Origin: Candidatus Scalindua sp.
GTDB lineage: Bacteria; Planctomycetota; Brocadiia; Brocadiales; Scalinduaceae
Reading direction: 5' to 3'
NCBI GenBank assembly: GCA_031316155.1
Contig: JALDRB010000003.1
Location: forward strand, 1-64,000
DNA: 64,000 nt
The translations under genes and the position numbers were made by a program. Below the pieces are notes generated by a model. That model worked only from the letters and a program-made list of their open reading frames with translations, searched no databases and had not been told where the DNA came from. Shown piece by piece: positions 50,383 to 58,580 of the stretch; the stretch's first letter is position 1, and each line of letters starts with the position of its first letter.

Positions 50383-51963
50383 GTGTCGGCTAAGGCAATT
50401 ATGGTTCAAGGTACAGGATCAAATGTAGGGAAAAGTATTCTTGTTTGTGCTTTATGCCGCATTTTTCATCAAGACGGTGTAAACGTTGCCCCGTTTAAAT
50501 CTCAAAATATGTCACTCAATTCATACGTAACCATAGATGGTAAGGAGATGGGAAGAGCCCAGGTAGCACAGGCATATGCGGCAGGCTTAAATCCTGCAGT
50601 GGAGATGAATCCTATCCTGCTCAAACCAACAGGAGACAATGGGTCACAGGTGATAGCTTTGGGCAGACCTTTGCGGCATATGAAGGCGAGTGAGTATTAT
50701 CAGAACAAAGATAAAATGCTGGGTATTGCGTTGAAGGCATATGCTACGTTGAAAGAGAAATTTGACGTTATCGTTATTGAGGGTGCCGGTAGTCCTGCAG
50801 AGATTAATCTGAGGGACAATGATATTGTTAATATGAAGATGGCGGAGATTGCTGATTCACCCGTAATACTCGTTGTTGATATTGAGAGGGGAGGTGCTTT
50901 TGCATGGATTGTGGGCACCTTAGAACTGCTGGAGAGATCTGAGAGGGAAAGAGTTTGTGGTGTGATTATTAACAAATTCAGGGGTGATCTGGAGATACTC
51001 AAGCCCGGGATCAGGATGCTCGAGGAAAAGATTAATAAACCCGTTTTGGGAGTTATGCCATATTTTAATGATATAAAGATTGACGATGAAGATTCTGTAT
51101 GCCTTAAAGGTTACGATGCCATGACGACAGATGATTGCAGTGATACGTCATCGAGGAATTCCATAGCTATTGCCGTAATCAGATTACCCAGGATATCCAA
51201 TTTTACGGATTTTGATATACTCCGGCATGAAAGAGATGTGCATGTTCGGTTTGTAGATAGTGTGCGATCTCTTGGTAAACCAGATCTGGTTATATTGCCG
51301 GGAACGAAGAATACGATAGGTGACTTGAAATTTCTTAAGGAAAATGGTATTGCAGAAATGATACGTAACCTTGGACAGAATGGGACTCTGGTTATGGGGA
51401 TTTGTGGCGGGTATCAGATGCTGGGGAGAGAGATTAGGGATCCCGGAAACGAGGAATCATCTCTGGCATATATAAGCGGACTGGGCATGCTCGACGTTGT
51501 GACGAACTTTATGCCGGAGAAAAATACATTTCAAGTAAAGGCGAGGTTGTATAAAGGTAACGTCTTTCAGACTACGGGGATTGTGACTGGCTATGAGATT
51601 CATATGGGTGAGACTGAGCTTTTACAGGGAGTGTCTCCCTTTTCAAGAATTATAGAGAGATCCGGAAAGAAGATTGAATTCAGCGGATCTGGCAATTGTC
51701 TGGACTCAGGCCTGGATGACGGGGCTGTTTCCCGTGATGGAAACGTGATGGGGACATATATACACGGAATTTTTGATAATGATGAATTCAGGCTGGGCCT
51801 CATTAATTGTCTCAGAGGAAAGAAAGACCTCCCTCCTCTGTCTCCTGATGAACTAACTATCGCAAATAGTGAGAAGGAAAGGCAATATAATAAACTCGCA
51901 GACTTAACTCGAAAACATGTGAATATGGATTTGGTTTATAAATTAGCTCGCTTTACTCGCTAA
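50383..51963 (+). CDS. cobQ: Cobyric acid synthase
   Basis: 526 residues. MVQGTGSNVGKSILVCALCRIF (P-loop) and FKSQNMSLNSYVT open the synthetase domain. VIEGAGSPAEINLR and VVDIERGGAFAWIVGT follow. The glutamine amidotransferase part has VMGICGGYQMLG (nucleophile Cys in GICGG) and GTYIHGIFDN (His). It amidates four corrin carboxylates (CbiP equivalent). GTG start with GAGGAGG upstream. Confidence 0.97.
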   Translation: MSAKAIMVQGTGSNVGKSILVCALCRIFHQDGVNVAPFKSQNMSLNSYVTIDGKEMGRAQVAQAYAAGLNPAVEMNPILLKPTGDNGSQVIALGRPLRHMKASEYYQNKDKMLGIALKAYATLKEKFDVIVIEGAGSPAEINLRDNDIVNMKMAEIADSPVILVVDIERGGAFAWIVGTLELLERSERERVCGVIINKFRGDLEILKPGIRMLEEKINKPVLGVMPYFNDIKIDDEDSVCLKGYDAMTTDDCSDTSSRNSIAIAVIRLPRISNFTDFDILRHERDVHVRFVDSVRSLGKPDLVILPGTKNTIGDLKFLKENGIAEMIRNLGQNGTLVMGICGGYQMLGREIRDPGNEESSLAYISGLGMLDVVTNFMPEKNTFQVKARLYKGNVFQTTGIVTGYEIHMGETELLQGVSPFSRIIERSGKKIEFSGSGNCLDSGLDDGAVSRDGNVMGTYIHGIFDNDEFRLGLINCLRGKKDLPPLSPDELTIANSEKERQYNKLADLTRKHVNMDLVYKLARFTR

Positions 51964-51965
51964 CT

Positions 51966-52085
51966 TGATGAGGAATTTTAAAATAATAGTTTATGTGCGT
52001 TAGCACATGCTCAAAATGGCGTGAAGCAACGACATGGATGTCGTTGTAGCAATTTTGACAGAGTTGTGCAGGATGCGCTAACTCG
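51966..52085 (+). repeat. ATGGA-loop nested hairpin repeat, copy A4
   Basis: It begins GATGAGGAATTTTA like A5. The inner stem is CAACGACA (52027-52034) with TGTCGTTG (52039-52046) around TGGA, a different sequence from A3 but the same shape. CAAAAT (52012-52017) pairs with ATTTTG (52052-52057), and GTTAGCACAT (51999-52008) with ATGCGCTAAC (52073-52082), one mismatch. It ends two bases before the cbiB ATG. Confidence 0.8.
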
Positions 52086-52086
52086 T

Positions 52087-53103
52087 ATGTACGAACATCT
52101 AGCCATACAAATAGGAGTAGCCTTTCTCCTGGATCTTCTCATCGGGGATCCAGTCTGGATTCCCCATCCGGTAAGGATAATGGGAAAGGGTATCATCTTT
52201 CTGGAAATGGTGTTGAGAAAGGTTATTGCATCGGGAAGACCATCCGGAATGCTCTCCTCCTATCGGGTTAGGAGAGACACGTACAAAGAGAGGCTGGCAG
52301 GTATTATTCTTACAGGGACAATAGTATTGGGTACCTACTTTATAACATACGAAATAATGCATGCTGTAACATACCTTGGAAAGATGTGCGTGTGGGCTGC
52401 AGGAGCGATTTTGATCTATTTTTCCCTCTCTGCCCGAGATCTTATTAAAGAGGCCAAAGGGGTTTTTCGTGCACTTGAGTCGGGAAATATCATACAGGCT
52501 CGTGAGAATTTATCCAGGATTGTAGGGAGAGACACTCATGATCTTGATGAAGAGCAAATTATAAAAGGGTGCGTAGAAACGGTTGCTGAAAATAGTGTGG
52601 ACGGGATAATTGCACCCTTATTTTATGCCGTTATCGGTGGCCCTCCACTCGTAATGGCCTATAAGGCAATTAATACCCTGGATTCAATGGTTGGATACAA
52701 AAATACCGAATTTCTTCATCTTGGATGGGCATCTGCTAAACTGGATGACATGGCCAATTATGTTCCCGCGAGAATTGCAGCCATACTATTACCAGTTTCT
52801 TCTTCTCTGTGCGGTATGGGTTTTTCCCCTTCAATAAGAATGGTAATAAGAGATGGACAAAAACATCCCAGTCCCAATAGCGGAATTCCTGAGGCTGCTG
52901 TTGCAGGTGCATTAGGAATAAGACTTGGAGGGCCAAGTACCTATAAGGGAGTTGTTTCTGATAAACAGTTTATTGGTGATGCGTGGAAGAAGGTGATTCC
53001 TGATAATATTAAACACTCCATAAAGATTGTGTTTGTAGCTTCAGTATTGTCCGTTGTCAGTGGCATATCGGTATTGTTCCTTGCGAAGACATTTATCTTT
53101 TAA
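52087..53103 (+). CDS. cbiB: Adenosylcobinamide-phosphate synthase
   Basis: About 338 residues from the ATG at 52087; the frame is open from 52021, but those 22 codons lie inside repeat A4 and do not look like CbiB. Four or five membrane helices, LLDLLIGDPVWIPHPVRIMGKGI (family start), VETVAENSVDGIIAPLFYAVIGG, YKAINTLDSMVGYKN and YVPARIAA are hallmarks. It attaches aminopropanol phosphate (from CobD) to cobyric acid. Its upstream signals come from the repeat. Confidence 0.94.
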   Translation: MYEHLAIQIGVAFLLDLLIGDPVWIPHPVRIMGKGIIFLEMVLRKVIASGRPSGMLSSYRVRRDTYKERLAGIILTGTIVLGTYFITYEIMHAVTYLGKMCVWAAGAILIYFSLSARDLIKEAKGVFRALESGNIIQARENLSRIVGRDTHDLDEEQIIKGCVETVAENSVDGIIAPLFYAVIGGPPLVMAYKAINTLDSMVGYKNTEFLHLGWASAKLDDMANYVPARIAAILLPVSSSLCGMGFSPSIRMVIRDGQKHPSPNSGIPEAAVAGALGIRLGGPSTYKGVVSDKQFIGDAWKKVIPDNIKHSIKIVFVASVLSVVSGISVLFLAKTFIF

Positions 53104-53471
53104 AAAGAATACAGGTCACTACGCGACTCAACATCCAGGTAGTCGTCAGAAATTCAAAGGACTCTGTCCATTTCTTTTACTTCTGTTCTCCTCAATTCAC
53201 CCATGATCTATGACTTTTGAGATTCTTCATCTCCAGCTCCCATCCGGTATCATGTTATATTGGATGGTTAACAGATACTTATCTCGTAATGGTTTTCGGA
53301 TATGTCACCATTATTTTTTACGCAAATCTTGATTCAAAGCCTTCTTTTTATGATTAAGGAGTAAGATTTGTAACTTGTTTTCTCCGGGTATGATTGTAAA
53401 ATAGGAGACAGATGAATTTATCTATTCTCTGAGTAGGATAATCCGGTACAAATTACCGAGTATCAAACGTT
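53104..53471 (+). other. Intergenic interval with partial MITE copy M5
   Basis: About 370 bases. TACTTATCTCGTAATGG then TTTTCGGATA at 53276-53302 match the left 27 bases of the MITE-like family; the rest of the element is missing. No gene or riboswitch recognised. Confidence 0.5.
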
Positions 53472-54878
53472 ATGAGCAAATTGCCACGAATCATGATAGC
53501 GGGGACACATAGCGGTGTGGGAAAGACCACAGTTACTCTTGGCATAATGTCAGCTTTAGTCAAAAAAGGGTTAATAGTGCAGGGTTTCAAGGCCGGTCCT
53601 GATTATATTGATCCATCACATCATACTTTTGTTACGGGAAATGCCTCAAGAAATCTCGATACATGGATTATGGGCAACGGAGCATGCTGTGAACTGTTTG
53701 TGCGTTCGGCAGTTTCAGCAGATATCTCTGTCGTTGAAGGGGTGATGGGCCTTTATGACGGAAGTATTGACGGTACGGGAATTGGGAGCAGTGCACATCT
53801 TGCAAAGGTGTTAAAGGTCCCTGTCATTCTCGTGATCAATGCAAAGGGTTTGGCTCAGAGTGCAGGGGCAGTGGTGCTGGGCTATAAAGTCTACGACAAA
53901 GACGTTGAGGTATCAGGTGTGATTGTAAATAATATTGCCAGTGACACTCATTACGACTGTATAAAAAAAGCTATAGAAGAAAAGACTTCAGTGCCAGTCC
54001 TTGGTTACCTAAAGCAGGATAGGGAACTTACTATTCCGGAGAGATATCTTGGTCTTATTCCGTTTACGGAGAGGAAAAATGGTTCTCCGCTGTATGAGAA
54101 ACTGGGAGAAATGGTCTTACGTACCGTTGACATTGATGGATTATTAAAGGTTGCGCATTCAGCCGATGGTTTTCCAGACCACCATAAGGCAATTTTTCAA
54201 AATATCGGGAGATGCTTTGATATACAGATGGCAGTGGCAAGGGACGAGGCCTTTTGTTTTTATTATCAGGATGATATTGAACTATTTGAGTCATTGGGTG
54301 TCAGGATTAACTATTTCAGTCCACTTCATGATAAATGTATTCCTAATAAGGTGGATGGAGTTTACCTTGGTGGAGGTTTTCCTGAATTGTATGCCGGGAG
54401 ATTAATGGAGAACAAAAGCATGCGGGATTCGATATTGGAAACATCTCTCAAAGGGACAATACTCTACGGTGAATGCGGCGGACTCATGTATCTCCTTGAA
54501 AAATTAATTGACACTGAGGGAAGAGTATTTACTATGTGTGGAGTTATAAAGGGATCTTGCAGAATGGAAAAACGCAGGCAGGGATTGGGCTATATCACCG
54601 TTCATTCACGTTGTGATTCTGTTATCTGCAATCGGGGTGATGACTTTCGTGCGCACGAGTTTCACTGGTCCAGATTGGTTGATGTCCCGGAGGGAGCTGT
54701 TTTTGCTTATGAGACAAGAAAAAGTAATGGAAAGCGACAGGGATTAGACGGGATATATAAAAAAAATATTCTGGCATCTTACACCCACATACATTTCAGC
54801 AGCAATCCGAAGCTTGCGAAAAATCTGTTGTCAACAATGGCTAAAGTTTCGGGTAAAAAAGTAGTCATAAATTTATGA
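53472..54878 (+). CDS. cbiA: Cobyrinate a,c-diamide synthase
   Basis: 468 residues. IAGTHSGVGKTTVTLGIMSAL (P-loop) and FKAGPDYIDPSHHTFVTG open it. VEGVMGLYDG follows, then the amidotransferase half with YGECGGLMYL (nucleophile Cys) and ASYTHIHFSSN (His). GGGFPELYAGRL is characteristic of CbiA/CobB. It uses glutamine and ATP to amidate the a and c carboxylates. 20 bases separate it from cbiX. Confidence 0.96.
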   Translation: MSKLPRIMIAGTHSGVGKTTVTLGIMSALVKKGLIVQGFKAGPDYIDPSHHTFVTGNASRNLDTWIMGNGACCELFVRSAVSADISVVEGVMGLYDGSIDGTGIGSSAHLAKVLKVPVILVINAKGLAQSAGAVVLGYKVYDKDVEVSGVIVNNIASDTHYDCIKKAIEEKTSVPVLGYLKQDRELTIPERYLGLIPFTERKNGSPLYEKLGEMVLRTVDIDGLLKVAHSADGFPDHHKAIFQNIGRCFDIQMAVARDEAFCFYYQDDIELFESLGVRINYFSPLHDKCIPNKVDGVYLGGGFPELYAGRLMENKSMRDSILETSLKGTILYGECGGLMYLLEKLIDTEGRVFTMCGVIKGSCRMEKRRQGLGYITVHSRCDSVICNRGDDFRAHEFHWSRLVDVPEGAVFAYETRKSNGKRQGLDGIYKKNILASYTHIHFSSNPKLAKNLLSTMAKVSGKKVVINL

Positions 54879-54897
54879 CTGAAAGGAATAAATTTAT

Positions 54898-55269
54898 ATG
54901 AAAACTGGCGTAGTAGTTCTCGCTCATGGCAGCAAGGTTAAGAGTGGTATTGAAGGGTTATTTACGATAGTCGATATGCTGCGGGCAATGAACAAATGGG
55001 ACATGGTTGAAGCAGGTTTTCTGCAACTGGCAAAACCAGGCCTTACAGAAGTAGTCGAAGACTTAATAGAAAAAGGTGCGAAGAGAGTAGTGGTAATGCC
55101 ACTTTTGTTGTTCAGCGGAAATCATGTTTTGAAGGACATTCCCGAAGAGATAGAGCAAGAACGGAAGAAATTTCCTGAAGTGGAATTCTTTTACACCAAA
55201 AATATTGGTGCTGACGAGCGTATCGCACAGATAGCGGCAGACAGGATAGAAGAGGCAATAAACCATTAG
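54898..55269 (+). CDS. cbiX: Sirohydrochlorin cobaltochelatase, short form (CbiX-S)
   Basis: 123 residues. VVVLAHGSKVKSG (metal-binding His near 10) and VVVMPLLLFSGNHVLKDIPEEI (second His near 80) are the chelatase motifs. The short one-domain form is typical of archaea and some anaerobes. It inserts cobalt early, which fits the anaerobic B12 route, with cbiD further on. A ribosome-binding site AAAGGA lies upstream. Confidence 0.93.
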   Translation: MKTGVVVLAHGSKVKSGIEGLFTIVDMLRAMNKWDMVEAGFLQLAKPGLTEVVEDLIEKGAKRVVVMPLLLFSGNHVLKDIPEEIEQERKKFPEVEFFYTKNIGADERIAQIAADRIEEAINH

Positions 55270-55313
55270 TTAATGTTCCTTTTATGTCATTATTTTTAGA
55301 GGGAAGGTGTGAA

Positions 55314-55508
55314 ATGAAATATCCAGTTATTGTTCACAAAAGTAAATATGGCTATGATGTTCATTGTCTTATTCTCGAAGGTTGCCATAGCCAAGGCGAT
55401 ACAATTGAAGAGGCATTGGAAAATATTAAAGACGCGATTGCTACGTACCTGAAAATGATTGCAGAAGAAACCCAAGGATCTATTTACGAAGTAGAGGTAA
55501 ATGTATAA
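55314..55508 (+). CDS. hicB: HicB-like antitoxin
   Basis: 64 residues from the ATG at 55314 (GAGGGAAGG upstream). YPVIVHKSKYGYDVHCLILEGCHSQGDTIEEALENIKDAI is the HicB partial RNase H-like fold. It lacks a long C-terminal DNA-binding domain. It is immediately followed by the HicA gene; this HicB-then-HicA order is the less common one. Inserted directly after cbiX. Confidence 0.88.
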   Translation: MKYPVIVHKSKYGYDVHCLILEGCHSQGDTIEEALENIKDAIATYLKMIAEETQGSIYEVEVNV

Positions 55509-55718
55509 ATGCTGTTTACGGACCTGTCTTCTGAACGTGAGGTTAACGCTCTGTCAAAGGTTGGGTTTAGAATAATAAAACAAGGCAAACATATTGGTAT
55601 GTCTGATGGCTGTCATAGGGTAACGATTCCCAGACATAAAAGAATAAATCCTTATACTCTTAAATCTATTATTAAGAGTGCAGGCCTTGTTGATGAAAAA
55701 TTTAAAGAACTGATTTAG
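55509..55718 (+). CDS. hicA: HicA-type toxin (mRNA interferase)
   Basis: 69 residues, starting next to the hicB stop. SSEREVNALSKVGFRIIKQGKHIGMSDGCHRVTIPRHKRINPYTLKSIIKSAGL is the dsRBD-like HicA fold; the catalytic His of the GSHxxx motif appears as the KHIGMSDG stretch. Predicted ribosome-independent mRNase. Works with HicB. Confidence 0.88.
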   Translation: MLFTDLSSEREVNALSKVGFRIIKQGKHIGMSDGCHRVTIPRHKRINPYTLKSIIKSAGLVDEKFKELI

Positions 55719-55729
55719 GATCAATTAGT

Positions 55730-56326
55730 ATGTACAAGTATGAGATTATAAGGAGACAAAAGATACAATATGTTGTTTTTTTGCATGGTAACGTTTCTAT
55801 TGGATATTGTTCAAAGGATAGGAAAAAAGGTCCAAATGGTTGTATTTGCAGAAAATGTCACAAAACGTATACTCCATCTAAATTACTATATCCAATAAAA
55901 AGAAAAAATTATAATAATGATTCATTTATTGCTGGTGAATGGGAAGACTTAAAAAGAGTTTTAGAAAATGCATATATATTAACGATATTTGGTTATAGTG
56001 CTCCTAAATCTGATGAAGAAGCCATTAGTTTAATGAAAACTGCATGGGGGGATAATTATAAAAGGAATTTAGAAGAAATTGAGATTGTAGACGTTAAAGA
56101 AGAGGATGAATTATGTTTAACTTGGAAAGATTTTATTCATAGTCATCATTATAGCACTTGTAAGGATTTTTATGATTCTTGGATTGCAAAGCATCCTAGA
56201 AGAACCTGTGAGGCCTTCTGGGATGAAACAATGGAGCTTAAAAAGGTAAAAGAAAACAATATACCAAAAAACTGCGGTTTCCCGCAATTATGGGATTTTT
56301 ATGAACAGCTTAAAAAAGCAGAATGA
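55730..56326 (+). CDS. Short SIR2-like protein with zinc ribbon
   Basis: 198 residues. VVFLHGNVSIGYC, then CICRKCHKTYTPSKLLYPIKRKNY (zinc-ribbon-like Cys set), then LTIFGYSAPKSDEEAISLM. These features match the C-terminal half of SIR2-like NAD-processing proteins found in defence contexts; FGYSAPKSD is the most telling. The N-terminal half with the first NAD loop (GAGxS) is missing, so it may be truncated or a minimal relative. Catalytic activity is doubtful. AT-rich and foreign-looking beside the cob genes. Confidence 0.5.
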   Translation: MYKYEIIRRQKIQYVVFLHGNVSIGYCSKDRKKGPNGCICRKCHKTYTPSKLLYPIKRKNYNNDSFIAGEWEDLKRVLENAYILTIFGYSAPKSDEEAISLMKTAWGDNYKRNLEEIEIVDVKEEDELCLTWKDFIHSHHYSTCKDFYDSWIAKHPRRTCEAFWDETMELKKVKENNIPKNCGFPQLWDFYEQLKKAE

Positions 56327-56485
56327 AATTTTTAAGATTGAACAAGTTAAAGATAATAAAACTATATAAAAAATTGAAATGATTTTTGAGAAGTTTTGAA
56401 TATAATCTTTCTCGATTACATAAAGTATATTTATGCAAAACCGTAAAAAAATTGAAGGTTAAAAATTAAAAGCGAGAACAAAAAA

Positions 56486-56716
56486 ATGATCACAAGAGTT
56501 GAAATAAATCCGAAAGTTTGCCATGGAAAGCCAGTAATAAAAGGTACCAGAGTTCTTGTAAGTAATATCCTTGGGGCTTTAGGAGCTGGTGACTCGATTG
56601 AAGAAGTACTTGAAGATTATCCTAATATTACACGTGAGGATATTAATGCATCCTTAACCTTTGGAAGTAAATTGGCGCAATTTGAAGAGTTGCCATATGA
56701 GACTACTTCTCTGTGA
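56486..56716 (+). CDS. DUF433 antitoxin-like protein
   Basis: 76 residues. ITRVEINPKVCHGKPVIKGTRVLVSNILGALGAGDSIEEVLEDYPNIT is the DUF433 pattern (winged helix, GKPVIKGTRI-like). DUF433 proteins are usually paired with a DUF5615 PIN-like toxin, whose remnant follows immediately. Confidence 0.88.
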   Translation: MITRVEINPKVCHGKPVIKGTRVLVSNILGALGAGDSIEEVLEDYPNITREDINASLTFGSKLAQFEELPYETTSL

Positions 56717-56768
56717 GATTCTTTTTGATGAGAATTTTTCTAAAACAGCAGCTAACCTTTTAATATGA
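56713..56768 (+). pseudogene. DUF5615 PIN-like toxin remnant
   Basis: A GTG overlapping the DUF433 stop gives MRFFL. After a -1 frame change in TTTTT the reading is DENFSKTAANLLI, and it then stops. Together this matches the first ~18 residues of DUF5615 toxins (MxFLxDExL...). The remainder is gone, replaced by the PD-(D/E)XK gene beginning at 56765. Confidence 0.5.
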
Positions 56769-57799
56769 TCTTAAAATTAAAAACTGCGCGATTTGTGAAC
56801 GATAACGAGAGTAAATTAAAAGTAGTTTTTAGAAATTCAGTAAAGAGTCAATATCCTGAGGTAGGGAACTTTTTGGGTGAGTACTTCGAAACATGGATGC
56901 AGAGAGAAAATTGGCTAGAGCATGAAGTCATGCTAAAAGTTCTAATGCCGGAATGGAAATTAGAGTATTTGGGAGAGCAAATACAGTTAGCAAATTTTAG
57001 AATCTTAAATAACGATGAATTCAAAAATAAGGTAGATAGGCTTTACAACCAAAGTTATTCCCAATGGGAAGACTGGTATGCAGAACTCCGTGCGATCGAA
57101 TACCTTAATAAACAGGGTTTTCATAAGTTTAAGTATATAAAAGAAGAAAATAACCAGACACCAGATTTTGAAGCATGGAAAAATAATGAGAGCACCTTAG
57201 TAGAAGTGAAACAGAAACACTATTCAGATGATGACAAAATATTCGATGAATTTGATCGTAAGCTCTGTGCGGAAAGTATCAGGGATGAAATGCTCAGGAA
57301 ATCGTTTGGAAGTAATTTTCAGGAAAATCCAGGAGATTTTAAAAAGCTTTTAGACTCACCAACGAATTGGAAAAGTTTTGTTGAAGGATTGAAAGAAAAA
57401 ATACAAGCTGATGAAAGATGGTTTACTTTTAGTAATGAGATAAAAGTTAATTGGATGGAAGATTGTGGTGAGTTTAGCTTATCAGATCGACATGTTGGAA
57501 TACCACCACCTCGACCACGAGGTCAGAATATTGTTGATAAGAAAAAAGAAAGGGAAGAGCTGCGAGATAAATTTTCAAAAAGGATAGAAGATCCGGTGAA
57601 TCATGCAATATGTCAATTAGAAAAATATGAAAAAACTGTTAAACGTAAATTTGATCTAAAGTACATTATATACTTTATAAACCTTAATACTGCGATGTCT
57701 CTATTTCAAAAAGAAGAAATTAATCAAGAGTTACTAAAACTTAAGAATGTAATAAAGAGCAAGAGACCGGAATACCGTTTGGAAATTATCATAGAATAA
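56765..57799 (+). CDS. PD-(D/E)XK-superfamily nuclease-like protein
   Basis: 344 residues. WYAELRAIEYLNKQGFHKFKYI, then TPDFEAWKNNESTLVEVKQKH, gives the E...PD...ExK core (about residues 104-156). DRRLC/KLCAESIRDEMLRK-type helices and a C-terminal IIYFINLNTAMSLF strand follow. Superfamily members include restriction and repair nucleases. No methylase or helicase accompanies it. Lysine- and glutamate-rich and AT-rich, it looks acquired. Substrate unknown. Confidence 0.6.
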   Translation: MILKLKTARFVNDNESKLKVVFRNSVKSQYPEVGNFLGEYFETWMQRENWLEHEVMLKVLMPEWKLEYLGEQIQLANFRILNNDEFKNKVDRLYNQSYSQWEDWYAELRAIEYLNKQGFHKFKYIKEENNQTPDFEAWKNNESTLVEVKQKHYSDDDKIFDEFDRKLCAESIRDEMLRKSFGSNFQENPGDFKKLLDSPTNWKSFVEGLKEKIQADERWFTFSNEIKVNWMEDCGEFSLSDRHVGIPPPRPRGQNIVDKKKEREELRDKFSKRIEDPVNHAICQLEKYEKTVKRKFDLKYIIYFINLNTAMSLFQKEEINQELLKLKNVIKSKRPEYRLEIIIE

Positions 57800-57841
57800 T
57801 TCTAATTTTTTTTCTTTTTTATATCATTTTTAACTTTTACC

Positions 57842-58516
57842 ATGGCGCAAAACCAAAAACAATCGAAAGATTATTCAGAGAGCCCGCAGGAGATTATTGA
57901 TGAAAGTTTTGACATCATTGAGAAGCTGGTGGACTTTGATAAAATCCCAGAGTCTTCCCGACAAATAGTGAGGAGGGTAATTCATGCTACGGGGGATACC
58001 GAGTATGCTGATAATCTGGTAATTCATCCTGCGGCCGTTCAAAGCGGGATAAAGGCCATCACCTCAGGCCGATCTATCGTGACGGATGTTAACATGGTCA
58101 GGGCAGGTATTAATAAAAAAATCTTAAACAGTTTTGGAGGAGAGATTATCTGCAGGATTGCAGATGAGGATGTTGCCAGAAAGGCAAGTGAGTCAAACAA
58201 AACCCGTGCTATCACAGCCATGCAGGAATCCTTAAAGGAGATAGCGGGAGGGATCGTAGTTATCGGTAATGCTCCGACCGCCGTTTTTTCCATTATTGAT
58301 CTTATCCGGAGAGAAGCAGTCATTCCGGCAATGATCGTGGCGGTACCCGTTGGTTTTGTAAAGGCAGCTGAATCCAAGGAGGCACTTCAGATCTTTCTTG
58401 ACAACAAAAAAGATCACGAGATTCCCTATATCGTGAATATTGGGAGAAAAGGTGGCAGTGCGGTTGCGGTTGCAATTATAAATGCATTATTAAGCATCGC
58501 CAAAGAAAGGGGATAA
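57842..58516 (+). CDS. cbiC: Cobalt-precorrin-8 methylmutase
   Basis: 224 residues. IVRRVIHATGDTEYADNLVIHPAAVQSG (catalytic His in HATGD), then IVTDVNMVRAGINKK, GNAPTAVF and PVGFVKAAESKEAL are all CbiC/CobH landmarks. It moves a methyl from C11 to C12. The operon resumes here after the accessory block. An ATG at 57842 with a weak ribosome-binding site. Confidence 0.95.
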   Translation: MAQNQKQSKDYSESPQEIIDESFDIIEKLVDFDKIPESSRQIVRRVIHATGDTEYADNLVIHPAAVQSGIKAITSGRSIVTDVNMVRAGINKKILNSFGGEIICRIADEDVARKASESNKTRAITAMQESLKEIAGGIVVIGNAPTAVFSIIDLIRREAVIPAMIVAVPVGFVKAAESKEALQIFLDNKKDHEIPYIVNIGRKGGSAVAVAIINALLSIAKERG

Positions 58517-58520
58517 CAAT

Positions 58521-58580
58521 ATGAATGTTGATAAAAAACTTATTAGTAAAGCATTAGAATTAAACGGAAATGAAATATAA
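58521..58580 (+). CDS. Possible 19-residue leader ORF overlapping the cbiD start
   Basis: ATG at 58521 after AAGGGG, reading MNVDKKLISKALELNGNEI then TAA at 58578. It overlaps the cbiD start codon (58570) in another frame, so it could couple cbiD translation. No other evidence. Confidence 0.3.
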   Translation: MNVDKKLISKALELNGNEI

